Part shown: positions 33,763 to 45,170 of the stretch, one piece after another
Layout of the letters: each line of letters starts with the position of its first letter
How positions within the stretch are numbered: position 1 is the stretch's first letter
Assembly: GCA_009760855.2 (NCBI GenBank)
Contig: WPIO01000030.1
Coordinates: forward strand, 4,101,001 to 4,165,000
DNA: 64,000 nt
From: Cristatella mucedo
Lineage: Eukaryota > Bryozoa > Phylactolaemata > Cristatellidae
Direction of reading: 5' to 3'
Notes under the pieces: generated by a model
Seen by the model: only the letters and a program-made list of their open reading frames with translations
What the model was told of the DNA's origin: nothing
The model's database searches: none
Program-made: the position numbers and the translations under genes

Positions 33763-35560
33763 AATGTTATTATTATTATTATTATATTTCTATGGCACCT
33801 TCAGAGAACTAAATTTCTTTCAAGCGACTCTACAGATGCTGTAAAGAATGAATGAGCAAATGATTAATGGTAGAATTAGTAATGTCAGTAAGCCTAACAT
33901 TGTTAGATGTGACATGCTCAGAGTCAACACGGAGACATGGTTATTAGCAGCAGGCACAGTATCAGCACGAATAGGTGTGTTTAAGCTTCTCAAGTGTCTT
34001 CGTGTTAGGGGATGTCGTGACCTCAGTCAGGAGTGAGTTCCAGCCTTTGGGAGAATATGAACTAGAAGCAAGGTCTCCAATATGTTTGAGGTTCGTAAGA
34101 GGTTTAGCTATACAAATTGAGTCAGAACAGAAGATGGTACGATGCTTGGTCTCATTGGGGAGCAGTTCAGATAGTTAGGATGAAGCCATAGAATGAACAG
34201 ACCTAAATGTAAGTGGCAGAACCTTGAAATGGATATGTTGCTTCGTTGGGAGCAAGTGAAAGTTGGCGAGAGTGGTGTGATGTCAAAACTTCAACTACAG
34301 TCAAGCTTAGCAGCAGTGTTTTACATCAGCTGTAAGTGCCTGATTGCATATGCCGGTAGACTAAGTCGCGGTGAGTTATAAAAGTCGAGATGGGACGTTA
34401 CACATGCATGGACCAGTTTGGATATAGTAGCCCGGCAGTCTAAACAAGCCTGAATTTTAGCAATATTATGCATCTAAAAGTAGGCAGACTTGAATTTTGA
34501 GCTGATGTGGTCTTCTAGTGAAATGCTACTTTGGAACAGGACACCTCAGTAACATGCAGATGCAGCAGGAGATATGCTGGCAGAGATGATTTTGAGCGAT
34601 AATCTTTCCAGTTGCTGAGACACACTTGGTTTGCACTTAACTAGTAAGTTGCTTTAATTATCATTTAATTTGAGAAAGTTTGCTGCCATCCATATGCAGA
34701 TGTCAGCAATACATGCAGCAAAGGTGCGAAGTGGATTCGACATGCTGGAAGGCTCGGAGGGATCAAAAGCAAAGGTACAACTGAGTGTCATCTGCATAGA
34801 AATGAAAACTTGGATTGCACTTGGCAATCACCTCGGCAAGAGGGAGAATATAAACTGTGAAAAGAAGCAGACCGAGCACAGAGCCCTGTGGCACCCCATA
34901 CTTTAGTTGTTTCTTGGGCGATCGTTGTCTGTAAACATCATTACGATCTGTACGCTGGTCTCCAACTGAGATAAATAAATACAAACTGATTTAACAGCCT
35001 CTTTTTGTATAGCAACAGTAGAGCCTTGACGGCTACCACCGCTTGCAGCGGCGATAAAGGATCGCCCACCACAGGATTCGAACCCACGACCTCGGGGCCG
35101 AGGTCGTGAAAAGCAACCGCCTTACCTAGTGAGCCATTAAGGATAGGATCTAAATCATTGCAGTGCAATACCAATGATGCAAAAGTGAGACAAGAGGCAC
35201 TCAAGAAAAACTCGTGACCAATTAAATCAAATCAAAATTGACTCATGATTTTGGATGCGTAGGAGGGCCCACACTTTAGACTGAACAAGATCTCCATATG
35301 ATATGATCAGATGAGCAGAATGTTATTTGGATCATAGCTTGTACTTGTGGGAGAATATTTGATCGTGTTTGTTACCCTTGTTGTGAATGGGGTCACAAAC
35401 GTGAGCCACAAGAGAAAAAGGGTCAGTCTGTGCACGAAATTTGCCACTTAAGATTGCAGTTAAATTATCAAAATGAATGTTAAAATCACCATAATGAGAT
35501 GAGATCAATTTGTTTGCAAACAGAATCAAAATGAGATCTGAGAAATATGAAATAAAAGAG
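33763..35560 (-). mobile_element. L2/CR1-type LINE, decayed, with a SINE inserted
   Basis: The 3' end carries (ATT)n and a diverged tail at 33,763-33,840. Minus-strand ORF2 remnants include [13 protein letters not shown] and the intact-looking active-site block [14 protein letters not shown] at about 34,785. An endonuclease piece, GDFNIHFDNLTAILSGKF, is at about 35,425-35,485. It is interrupted at 34,970-35,150 by a SINE. It lies in the large intron of the NIPSNAP pseudogene. Confidence 0.82.
34970..35150 (-). mobile_element. tRNA-derived SINE copy 5, inserted in a LINE
   Basis: On the minus strand: A box 'tggctcactaggtaaggcgg', B box 'gggttcgaatcc', family body, then tail 'tcagtttgtatttatttatc'. 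LINE sequence continues on both sides, so the SINE arrived later. Confidence 0.85.
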
Positions 35561-37110
35561 AACTTAGCTACAGGGGTGGTGCGACAGATTACTGTATCGT
35601 TGGCAGCTTGTTGTCAGAGGGACTTAAAATAAGAGATTGGAAAGATAGTCGATACAGATATATTACGAATGTAATGTCAATGGGCAATTACTTTTGCCCC
35701 CACTGTCATCAAGCAAACATCTTTAGTAAGGATGCAGGTTGAATATTGGCACAAGTTGGCTAAGCCTCAGCTTTGAGCTTCGTGGCAAAAGTAAGGCCCC
35801 CTATCTGAAATTCAACCTGGACGGCTCGGCGGTAGCTCTAAAAAAATTATTATTTCTCATTGAACTCAGGTTTGGTGCTCCAATCAGAAGGCATGCCTCA
35901 CGGAAGCCTCATCCGACTCCCACGTCTACAAAGGCATTTGTATGCTTGCTCAGAGGGCATAATGCTACACATACGACTCGGTCGGCCCCTTTACAAGACC
36001 GGCCTCAAATAAATTGCTTCTTTAGGAACTCTGAAAGTGTGATCGCCACCAACAAAAATGACCACCTCTGAAAATCGATACTAAATGGTTACAGCAGAGA
36101 TGCCACTTTGGCAGACATTTTAGCCCATCTAACAGAACAGCATCAGCACTCTGGACAGACACATCGAAGCTTCGCACTACAAGCACAACCCGAACGTCCC
36201 CATGCAGCGGCTCTTTCAAGTCTGGCAGCCCTCCTTGAAATATTTTCAGCCACCAAGAGGCGCAATCCGGTTAGAGCCAGGAGCTGAAGGGGTTTCTTGG
36301 CAAAGGGGTTGAACGGCTGAAGCTCGGGTTGGACGCCTGGCCTCTGAAGCACGTGTGCTTCAGCAGACCCATGGGTGATTTTGCATTCCCCATATCCTCC
36401 TTCCCTAAAACCTTGAATATCGCCACCAAATGCTTGTAACAGAAATGCAATAAGATAGCTGACATGGTTTTGTAGTCAGCCTGTTATTTCCTCACCGGTC
36501 CATCTGGGGTCACCTGATACCGACGCAAGCACTTTCAACCTATACCTCAGGCTGAGCAGATTCTCTCTAAGTCATAATTGTTTCCATTTCGTGTGCATTC
36601 AATAAAATACTACGCAAAGTACATAAGTACTGGTCAAACTATTTGAGCATCACTCTCACAGTCTGACATCGTCAACCAACTACTGATAATCCCCTAGTCC
36701 TATTCCAAATAGCGCTGGTATTAAAGGTAGAGTAGACATAGCTAATCTATGCTAAAAATGGTGCTACTACTCACCTGATACAGGGCTTAGTGGTCATGGT
36801 AGAACATGCTGCAGAGAAACTGGCAGCAATGCTCTATAAGCCAAGCAATGCTATCGACAATAATTGCAAGCACAGCAACGCTATACTATAAAACATATCA
36901 TATCCACACAACGAAGTGTGTACCGCAGGAGTTAGCTTACTGGACCAGTAATAGCAAACAAATGCTCGTTGTGATATTGCGCTCGATTTTGCCGAGATAT
37001 CAATTTCACCGAAGCAGAAGACGAAGTAATATGTCGTACCATTGAGACGGATCAAAAGGTACTTGCATAAAAATAAAACTACATGAATGCGAAACCATCC
37101 ATGCACTGCA
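35561..37110. other. Intronic DNA of the NIPSNAP pseudogene, nothing recognised
   Basis: There are several open frames of 60-110 codons, none with a recognisable domain or coding bias, in both strands. Confidence 0.4.
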
Positions 37111-37443
37111 GCATTTACCACCAGGTGTGACTTCCGTCGTTAGTGGGCTCCATTGGAAAAGTCGCAGCATGATGTTGTCTTGAGACTCGATGAGAGCCAA
37201 TCCTGGCTTCAGCTTCTCTGTCCACTCAGCATCAGCAGACAATGCTTTACGCACCGCCATGCGGTGGGCAAAGCTGTCTGCAAAGTGGACAGTACTAACA
37301 GCAGCTTGGCTCTGGGCATCGCAACAGATCTTTGAAAGCAGCTCATGCTGCACTAGTGCCACCACGTGCATGCACGCACAACATCGAGGTTCTGTTGCAG
37401 AAAAATCCCTCTCAAGTATAAGGAAAAAATATATATACACATA

Positions 37444-37591
<148 letters not shown>

Positions 37592-38131
37592 TAGGCATCG
37601 AGAAAAGTGAGAACCCTCTGCAACAAAAAAGAACGACAAAGCTTCACCTTAAGAGGGTGAGCAGTTGCAATAGCAATAGACCAAAGTCTGGTTGCTTGAG
37701 CGCAGGCCACACGTACACACAGGCAGCACGTATTTGCATTCGGCCTGCCCTTACCAAAAGGCCACAGGTGAATGACCTGGTTCAGGCCACCCACTTCAGA
37801 CGTCTAGTAGCCAAGCAGAGGCAAGTGTTTCTTTGGCACTCGCATGTATTGAGCGGCTCGCTCGAGGAATGCTTTGAAATTCGGTGGCTTTATAGCGTAA
37901 GTTCTTGGCTCGTATATCTTGCAGTGAGCTTCTGAGCTGCTCATCTGAACGTCGGCCATACTAAATGGTTCAATGTCTCAGCATTAGATGCAACTATAAG
38001 TGGTATAACATATATTAGTGACAGCAACGATAAAGATAAAGCCACCGGCACGAGGTCGCCAAAGCTTGCCGGTCATTAAGCCAACCTGATGAATAGAAGT
38101 ACATGCATTAGTAGTAAAGTAGACTGCATAC

Positions 38132-38137
38132 GTGTGT

Positions 38138-38203
<66 letters not shown>

Positions 38204-38260
38204 CTGTCTGTCTGTGTCTGTGTCTGTGTCTGTGTGTCTGTCTGTCTGTCTATCTGTGTG
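38132..38260. repeat. (TG)n microsatellite with TGTC variant repeats
   Basis: Nearly pure TG runs to 38,200, then a degenerate TCTG/TGTC array to about 38,260 and further TG-rich DNA to 38,350. Confidence 0.95.
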
Positions 38261-38360
38261 AGTGTGTGTGTGAGAGTGCGCTCGCGTGCGTGTGTGCATA
38301 TAAGCACATGCTTGCATGCATGTTTATGTATGTGTTTGCGAGTGAATATCTGTGTGTGAG

Positions 38361-39110
38361 CATGCGTGAGAAAATATAGGTGTATAGCAAATTGGCTAGT
38401 GTAATTGAGAAAGGACGTGGATATCAGCATGTGCACAGGTATAAGTTTTCCCATGCATGCACTGTGCACTTGCGTCTCATAAAGGACACAGCAAGTTCTG
38501 CTATTTGTCAAAGTGGCAGCCTGAGAAGTGCAGTCGACTCCCCGTGCAAGAGTAGCAAATATAGAAATACGCCACTTATACGAATAGCAGTTCGGTGTTC
38601 CAGATTTTAAGCAATGTTAGTCTCACTCCGTATATGGGAATAATCTGAATATAAAAATGCGTGTTTCCTGGCCCGAGCATATTTTTACAAGGGGAGTCGA
38701 CTGTGCATTGCTAAAAGTCAATCAAGAAGCAGAAGCAGAAGTGAACCAGGAAAACATAAGCAGTCTCCGAATTGTCGTTCCTATCGAAAACAGTCGAACG
38801 ATTAAGTGACAAACCATTTAAAACTCTTATGTAACTATGAAATCAAGCAAGTTCTAATCACGTTTCTAAGCAAATCATTCCACATGATCAAGACTGCTCC
38901 TAGAGGATAATGACCTCAGAACTGTTCACTTACGTAGAGGGTTTCTGCAAGCTCTGCTAAATCAGGTCGTGGTGCAATTGATCACCAAGTTCTTCTTGAG
39001 CACCCTTTGTCTCGCATGCCCATCACTAACATCTCACTACAATAAGGTAGGTCGTATCTAAGTGCAAAATTTCGTAAGTTTTGATGCAGATTATGTCATC
39101 CAGTCAGCAT
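38361..39110. other. Intergenic DNA, nothing recognised
   Basis: No gene or repeat was recognised up to the Mutator-like element. Confidence 0.4.
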
Positions 39111-39475
39111 TTAAAGACGGTTGGGTGACTATTGAACCTGCGACTACTGACCCTACGACAATTGGCCTGTACCAACCGGCCTATACGACAATTGATCTAT
39201 ATACCATCTAATATGCGACTATTGGACCTACGACAACTGGCCTGTAGTAACTGGGCTATACGACAATTAATCTATATGTCAATTTATAAGAATAATAAGA
39301 AAATTTTAATTTATGCAATTGATACAAACAATTAAGAATGAGTTCATGACGGTCTGACATTTTTTTATATTCATGCTACAGGTTTATTAGTAAAACAATT
39401 TTTTCTCTTAAAGTGTCAAAAAATGTTCGTTACGTTCTAGATAAAATCCATCTTAATGTTACTGTAGCTTCTCAG

Positions 39476-40148
39476 CTAACTATGCGACAAATATGCAATG
39501 GCACGAAGAAAAGTTAGAACATCTGTACGACCGTAACCTTCAACAGCCCGCCGAACTTTTTCGGAAAGCTCGCTGAATTCCTTTGCTTGGACAACATGAA
39601 CGTTAGTGGTGCCTTGCAAGAACAAGGCAGTCTGCTTACTGTGGTCCATGAGAAGCCCTTTCAGAAATGTCCACATAGTCGGATGATGGCACTGGAACAA
39701 TGCTTGAAGCCCGTAATGCCACCCCTCTGCTGCAAGTTCCGTCAGCCTCGGACAAGTTCTTCTTTCTCTGCTGCTGCAGTGGTCGATTCAACGTTGACTT
39801 CATCGGTAAAGCCATTAGCACGTCATCAGATAAGTTCCTAGCCACAGAACCTTGCACTGCACTCGGAGTCGCAGAAGTTTCCGATATCTCAGCCTGCATG
39901 TCACCCATAGCCTTTCTTGCCTGGGCAATTGCTGTGTTTCCTTGTTGGCAGTGTTCTGGAGCTCGATTTCCAACTAGTGTAGTGCCATTCGTTATTAGAC
40001 GAGCCTTGCAACCAAGCTTACGGTATTTTCGGCATCGACAATTCGTAGTGCCGCATGCATTAACGATTACTTTCCAGTATTCAAAGTTTGTATGTATCGC
40101 AGTAACATTTCCAAGCTCGGAAATTCGATACTGTATGCCTGACTCCAT
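39476..40148 (-). pseudogene. FLYWCH-type zinc finger fused to MULE transposase C-terminal remnant
   Basis: The open frame 39,636-40,148 starts MESGIQYRI and holds the FLYWCH-like segment FEYWKVIVNACGTTNCRCRK, then KYRKLGCKARLIT and NRAPEHC. The usual final HxH is degenerate (EHC). The overlapping frame 39,476-39,700 gives LFQCHHPTMWTFLKGLLMDH, then a Leu/Val-rich tail, which is the C-terminus typical of the FLYWCH/MULE proteins I know from arthropods. Both blocks belong to one ancestral protein, so a frameshift lies near 39,690. The DDE catalytic domain that normally separates them is absent. It cannot encode an active transposase. Confidence 0.75.
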
Positions 40149-40227
40149 GATTTATAAATATTTTAATGTTCAGCAACTATTAACTTCACAAATTATCAAT
40201 TTTATTTATTTCTACTAGCTGATTTCC

Positions 40228-40308
40228 AATCCTTATAATAGTCTATAACCAAATTTATGTATATATATATATATATATATATAAATTTGGTTATAGACTA
40301 TTATAAGG

Positions 40309-40311
<3 letters not shown>
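40228..40311. repeat. Perfect 31-bp inverted repeat around (TA)n
   Basis: Arms 40228-40258 and 40281-40311 are exact reverse complements; the spacer is a (TA)n run. A second, longer TA run (40312-40370) follows. It lies inside the Mutator-like element. Confidence 0.9.
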
Positions 40312-40371
<60 letters not shown>

Positions 40372-40559
40372 CCTAATTTGATCAAATAAAACCGACCTGC
40401 ACCAGTTTTATTTGTTTTGCCTATTTCTGATCTTAGGGCCACATGTCAAAGATCAGTTGTCATATGCAATTGTCGTATAGGCCGATTTGCACAGGCCAAT
40501 TGTCGTACGGCGAGTAGTCACAAGTTCAATTGTCCATACATCTTAAAGACTGTGTTACC

Positions 40560-41560
40560 TTAGGGATATGTCCTTGATCAACTTCTTTTTATAGTTTATG
40601 ACCTAACACTTGCCAGTGTAATAGCCAAACACAATCTATGATTTTATTTCAGTGCAGATAACTCACAGCTGTACTCGTGCTTTGATCTTGCCTTGCCGTC
40701 TAACCCCTCAAACTCTCCACTCTCTTGCAGCATGTAAAGCTGACAATGGCAATTGGACGGCAGAAAATTTCTGAAATCAAATGACGATAAAAACCAGTTA
40801 CTGCTTAGGGGAATCTAGTATCACTCTGAATATGGAAAGTCTAACCCTCAAAATTTTCTTCGCAGGTACGTCTTATGTTGCACCTGCATAGAATCTTGGT
40901 GTCATGTTTCAATATTGTTTTAACTAGATTACGAAACGTCAGATCCACAGTCAAGCCATCTGATTTTCGGCAATGAAACTGTCAAAATAAAATTCGAAAT
41001 CTCTTAGATAATTATATGTAAATATTTCTTGCGCGTTCAATAAGATGCTCACTGTTGGTGAAAAGCCCTGCAGCTAGGCGTTTGAACGTCTCAACTGCCA
41101 CAATGACCATTTGTCACAGATACGCACTGGCTCCCCCATTAGGTAGCATAAGGACTTTGGTATTTTGTCATCCACTTTTAGGTACCTTCATTCTTTTGCT
41201 CCTGCCTACCTATCTAAAATGCTCCCTAATTAGGCTTCCCGTTACACTGTTCACTTGTCTGACTCGTCATTTACCTAACTGTGCTTCTAACCAACCTCAA
41301 ATCCTTTGTATAATGTATTTTTAGTTATTATGTTCCTAAAAGCTAGAAATCACTACCTTCTGACATCACAAAATCCCACGAGTCAATATTTATAAAGAAT
41401 CTAAAAACCTCTCGCTTCTCACAGATTTTGCTCCGACCACATTAATTGTCATTTGTCTGCTTATGTGAATTGTCATATGTTTGCTGAAATTGTACATGTT
41501 ATCATTTTTTACAAAATGATATGCTTCCTTTCAAAAATGTGTGAAGTGCCGAGACAGATA
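40560..41560 (+). mobile_element. L2/CR1-type LINE, decayed, plus orientation
   Basis: Plus-strand frames give SVIAKHNL, a block aligned with the [11 protein letters not shown] active site but mutated (SADNSQLYSCFD), and later fragments of the LHSFAPAYLS region and NQPQILC. The tail near 41,520-41,560 ('gtgtgaagtgccgagacaga') is a diverged family 3' end. It abuts the right end of the Mutator-like element. Confidence 0.7.
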
Positions 41561-41934
41561 TCTAGTTCTACTAAGATGATATACAAATATGTTCTTATTT
41601 TTATTCTGGATAATTACTAACCGTGTGCTACCGATCAAACATTCAGGTTCGCCTACACAAAGAGTCCTTGCAGAATTGAGAGTTGACCACCCGTTGATTT
41701 GGAAGGTATACATCTGGTAGGCATGTACAATGGATGGCCTTCTGCATGAATTTGCTCTTTGCTGCAGTGCCCCTGACATGTTATGTCTTCTTACCCAAAC
41801 TGAGAAAATCAGCCATCAGCCAAGCATCCCCAGACCTGTTCTTGAGAAATTAGCCTTGTTGAGACACTTTGTGTTATTGACCATCTAGCTACGTCTGCAC
41901 AGCACTTCTCGATTCATACGCTTCATTAAACAAA

Positions 41935-42100
41935 TACTACTAGCTAATTTAACAGCCTCATTTGTATAGCGGCAGAAGAGCCTTAGCAGCTATCACCACT
42001 ACTTGGAGTTGGCAATAAAGGATCGCCGACTGAAGGATTAGAGCCCACAACCTCGGTCGTGAAGAGCAAGCACCTTGCTTCTTGGGCTAACCATGTTTTT
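41935..42100 (-). mobile_element. tRNA-derived SINE copy 6, diverged
   Basis: It has the family tail 'gctaatttaacagcctcatt', the body 'gtatagcggcagaagagcc', and head 'gggctctaatcc' on the minus strand, with a degraded B box. Confidence 0.7.
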
Positions 42101-42103
42101 CAT

Positions 42104-42235
42104 GTTGTTTATCAAGTATGATACCACTCACTATTCGATCGTGTTTCCTTTGCAGCAAATTTGAAGCACCTAGAAAGAGATTTAGTTCTCTGATAAAGCT
42201 TTATCAAGTGTATTATTATTAATATTATTATTACC
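42104..42235 (+). mobile_element. Solitary L2-type LINE tail
   Basis: It begins 'tttatcaagtatgataccac', then 'tttcctttgcagcaaatttg', 'cctagaaagagatttagttc' and an (ATT)n end. There is no coding sequence. Confidence 0.75.
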
Positions 42236-42239
42236 GTGA

Positions 42240-42840
42240 CCAACTAAGGAGGAGAATTTTGCAAAGCACTCCTGAGAAAAAATACCACACTTGCAGTTGA
42301 CAAGGCTAGATTGTGCCTCGAAGCCGTTCATCGCTTGCCCATGATGGCCAAGTTCCTCATGTCAGTCACTCACTATCCATGACGGTCATTAGCGATTGTT
42401 CTCGACAGCATGATATCCCTTACTGCATTTATATTCAACCCCCAATGCCTCTTACGGCCTGAGCCTCGTACTAGCTGGGGCTCCTGTCCCCCAGATCCAG
42501 CTGCATCATCAAAGGAGTGCCGTAATCGTGGTGGTAATTAACTCCTCTCGTTAGAGGGTTTACCGTCTAAAAGCGACGACGCTCGTTCTTCTTCCTTAAC
42601 CAGGGGTAGCATTTTATAAATCCAGCTCTTGGGTTAAGCCATTTCTAAAAACTTTAAAGGTAAGCTTTATTGTCTATGTAGTTAATGTATATTAATAAAA
42701 GTTGAAATCAGTATACAAGATATTAAAATCTCGAGAAAAAACTCGGTATGAACTTGTCATTGCATACGAACCGTAGCTTACCACGACTTGCTGTTTCGAC
42801 GGCATTTGCAGCTGGGGGTATTCGACCTGGGGAATTGGTA
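42240..42840. other. Intergenic DNA, nothing recognised
   Basis: No gene or repeat family was recognised. Confidence 0.4.
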
Positions 42841-42844
42841 GTAG

Positions 42845-43010
42845 TAAAAGTTTGGCTGATTTAAAAGCCTCATATACATAGCGCAGGTTTGAGCCTTAAC
42901 GCTATCACCACCACCTACAGTGGGCAATAAGGGATCACCTGCAGCAGGTCTCGAAATCAAGACCTGGGTTTTGAAGGGCGGTTGCCTTACCTCTGGGCAA
43001 AGACCCAGGG
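42845..43010 (-). mobile_element. tRNA-derived SINE copy 7, diverged
   Basis: The tail 'gctgatttaaaagcctcata' and body 'atcaccaccacctacagtgg' match the family. The head region is degraded. Confidence 0.65.
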
Positions 43011-43424
43011 GCCCTGCTCCCTCCGATACATTTGGGTTTGCCGTGTGCAAGAACGTGGTGCATGGCCGCCTATGCAGCACTGCGTTTAATGGATGTGCTT
43101 GCCATTGACACAACGGCATACTCTCCTGCTTCAACAAATGAAGTAAGAGGCCAGACAGAGGTGGGCGTGGGCTGCCCCTCCCCCAGACGAGACAAGGCAA
43201 ACTAAAAAAGTCTGGATAACCATGGAGGCATTGCACAGTGTTAATTCGGTGAGTTTCAGAGCTTTAAAATATGTTATAGAAATGCCAGACTTTGCAACCG
43301 CGTGAGGCTACGTTAGAATATCAGCGACCGTTGATATACAGACGTCATCATATCCGGCTGATCTCCGAGAACCTTGGTTCCACGATACTGGACTGTTGGC
43401 GTGTTACATCGGCCAAATTATGGA

Positions 43425-43745
43425 TGCTTTAATAAAATCACTCCTGACCTGCGTCACGACATCTCTTGACTTGTCCACATTTAAAAAGAACCTAAAGACG
43501 CATCTATTTATGAGAGCATTTAGTGGGTCCCTACGATTCGTCCTTTGTGTGCTAATGAGTGCTGACACTGTGAGTGCTGACCCTGTGCATTTTATCCCTA
43601 ACCTTGTTATTCTTGTTGTGTATTCAGCATGCTACCAATAACCATTCGATCATGATTCATTTGCAGCAATTGTAAAGTGACTCGAAAGAGATTTGAGTTC
43701 TCTGACGGCGCTTTATCAGGTGTATTATTATTATTGATATTATTC
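43425..43745 (+). mobile_element. L2-type LINE 3' end
   Basis: Plus-strand ORF2 C-terminus DLSTFKKNLKTHLFMRAFSG is in frame with the 3' UTR ('gctgacactgtgagtgctga') and the tail 'gagttctctgacggcgcttt', then (ATT)n. It is 5'-truncated. Confidence 0.85.
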
Positions 43746-43749
43746 AAAG

Positions 43750-44945
43750 CTCCTTAGTAGTAAGGGTAAGAAACTGGTTTTGTTATAGTCAATGGTTAGG
43801 AGCATAAAAGCCCAACTCATGGCATAGTGGTGCTTTGAGCACGAAGAGATTTATACGCTATTGCTGAGGCTGGACACATGTAATCCCCTGTGGCTGTCGG
43901 ACGCATGTAATCCTCTATGACTGTCGAATAGTCTATTCAACGCTAACGATAGTTACTGGCCATATTAAGGTACGGGTGCTTTATATTTCGGCCGAGCTCG
44001 ACTACGGTCGGATTAATTGGGTGGATCGAAGGCAACATCTGTGACTCGATGTAATAGAAGCGCTCAATGATACCAAACGCTGGGACTGGAGACAGGTTGG
44101 ATGACAAGCGGGAATGGCAATTCAGGCCGTGTGCTAGAGGGATGGCGAGGGCTGCTTGAGCCGGACGCCTCAGTCAGGCACGACCGATAAGCAACCGTGT
44201 GCCTGAACCATAGCCCTCCCCGAGGTCTGGCATAGTCAGAGAGATCGATAGCAAATGGCCCAAAAACGGTGTATAATAAAGCGGGAGGGAGACCATTTCA
44301 AATAGAGTCTATGAAGTATTAAACATGTGAGTTGCTACGTGGAGTCGAGTGGAGAAGAAATAGGAGCTCGCAGAGGACAACGGTGGCGTAAGATGAGAAG
44401 GGCGGTGGCAGATGAAGGACTAAGATGACCGTCCGATCGGATGTGTGACAATCGGCCAGAGTAGGGTATCTAGGGAACGCCGAGACCAGATGTCGGAATT
44501 GGAGTCTATGTATTGCCTGGTGAATTCCACACCCAGTCACCACTATGCTAATGCTTAGTGTTGTCATGGCTGTTTGGAGCTCAAGAGTGTGATCCGAGGT
44601 AAGGCCGGAGAATATTGTGGAGACTGCCCTCCTGCTACCTGCCAACCTTTGAGCCGGTTGCAATCAAGCCACCACAGTGACATTCGGTGGCTCCCGAAGC
44701 CTTTGGGCGTTGCCCAGACAGGCCACCTCTTGTGGTGGCTCTTTAAGGATCCGGGCGCTACCCGAACGGGCCAACCAGGATGCAGCCCACCCGTTTAGCC
44801 AGGTACTGCTATTAATCAGCAGTGACCCGCCCCAACATACTCAGATACCCTGATTACCGTAGACGCGGTATATCCGTTTAGCCGGCCTACGACGCACGCG
44901 AAGGCACGCGAGCACACGTACACTCACACACCTGTGCTCGCTCGT
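43750..44945. other. Intergenic DNA upstream of the gag remnant
   Basis: No gene was recognised. It could contain the 5' LTR of the gag-bearing element below, but I could not identify LTR ends or a primer-binding site. Confidence 0.35.

Positions 44946-44948
<3 letters not shown>

Positions 44949-44993
<45 letters not shown>
44949..44993. repeat. (CA)n microsatellite
   Basis: There are about 22 CA units. Confidence 0.95.
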
Positions 44994-44995
<2 letters not shown>

Positions 44996-45170
44996 GCTCG
45001 CAAGCACGCATGAGCTCTCTGGAGCTACTGTTTGGCGTTCTGTTCTACTCATTAAAACTTACTACTTGTGAATGAGTATTTCTCAGCGATATTTCGCCCT
45101 AAGAACATTACACATTTCTCGCGCCCAGCGAATACAGTATCGGATCTCAAGAAATCCAGCTGCAACTGAG

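Larger units (their letters stand above)
39119..40542 (-). mobile_element. Mutator-like (MULE) DNA transposon, internally deleted, with inverted ends and target duplication
   Basis: The two ends are inverted repeats: the left end (from 39,119) and the reverse complement of the right end (to 40,542) share ATTGAAC, GACTACT, TACGACAATTGGCCTGT and CGGCCTATACGACAATTG. The left inverted repeat is followed by a second tandem copy at 39,212-39,290. TTAAAGAC flanks both sides (39,111-39,118 and 40,543-40,550); a 9-bp version has one mismatch, fitting the 8-9 bp duplications of MULEs. The minus strand carries an N-terminal FLYWCH-like finger and, in another frame, a MULE transposase C-terminus. The central catalytic region is missing. 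Confidence 0.85.

Noticed and set aside
35739-36071. 110-codon plus-strand open frame
   Set aside because: No domain, no splice context and no conserved composition.
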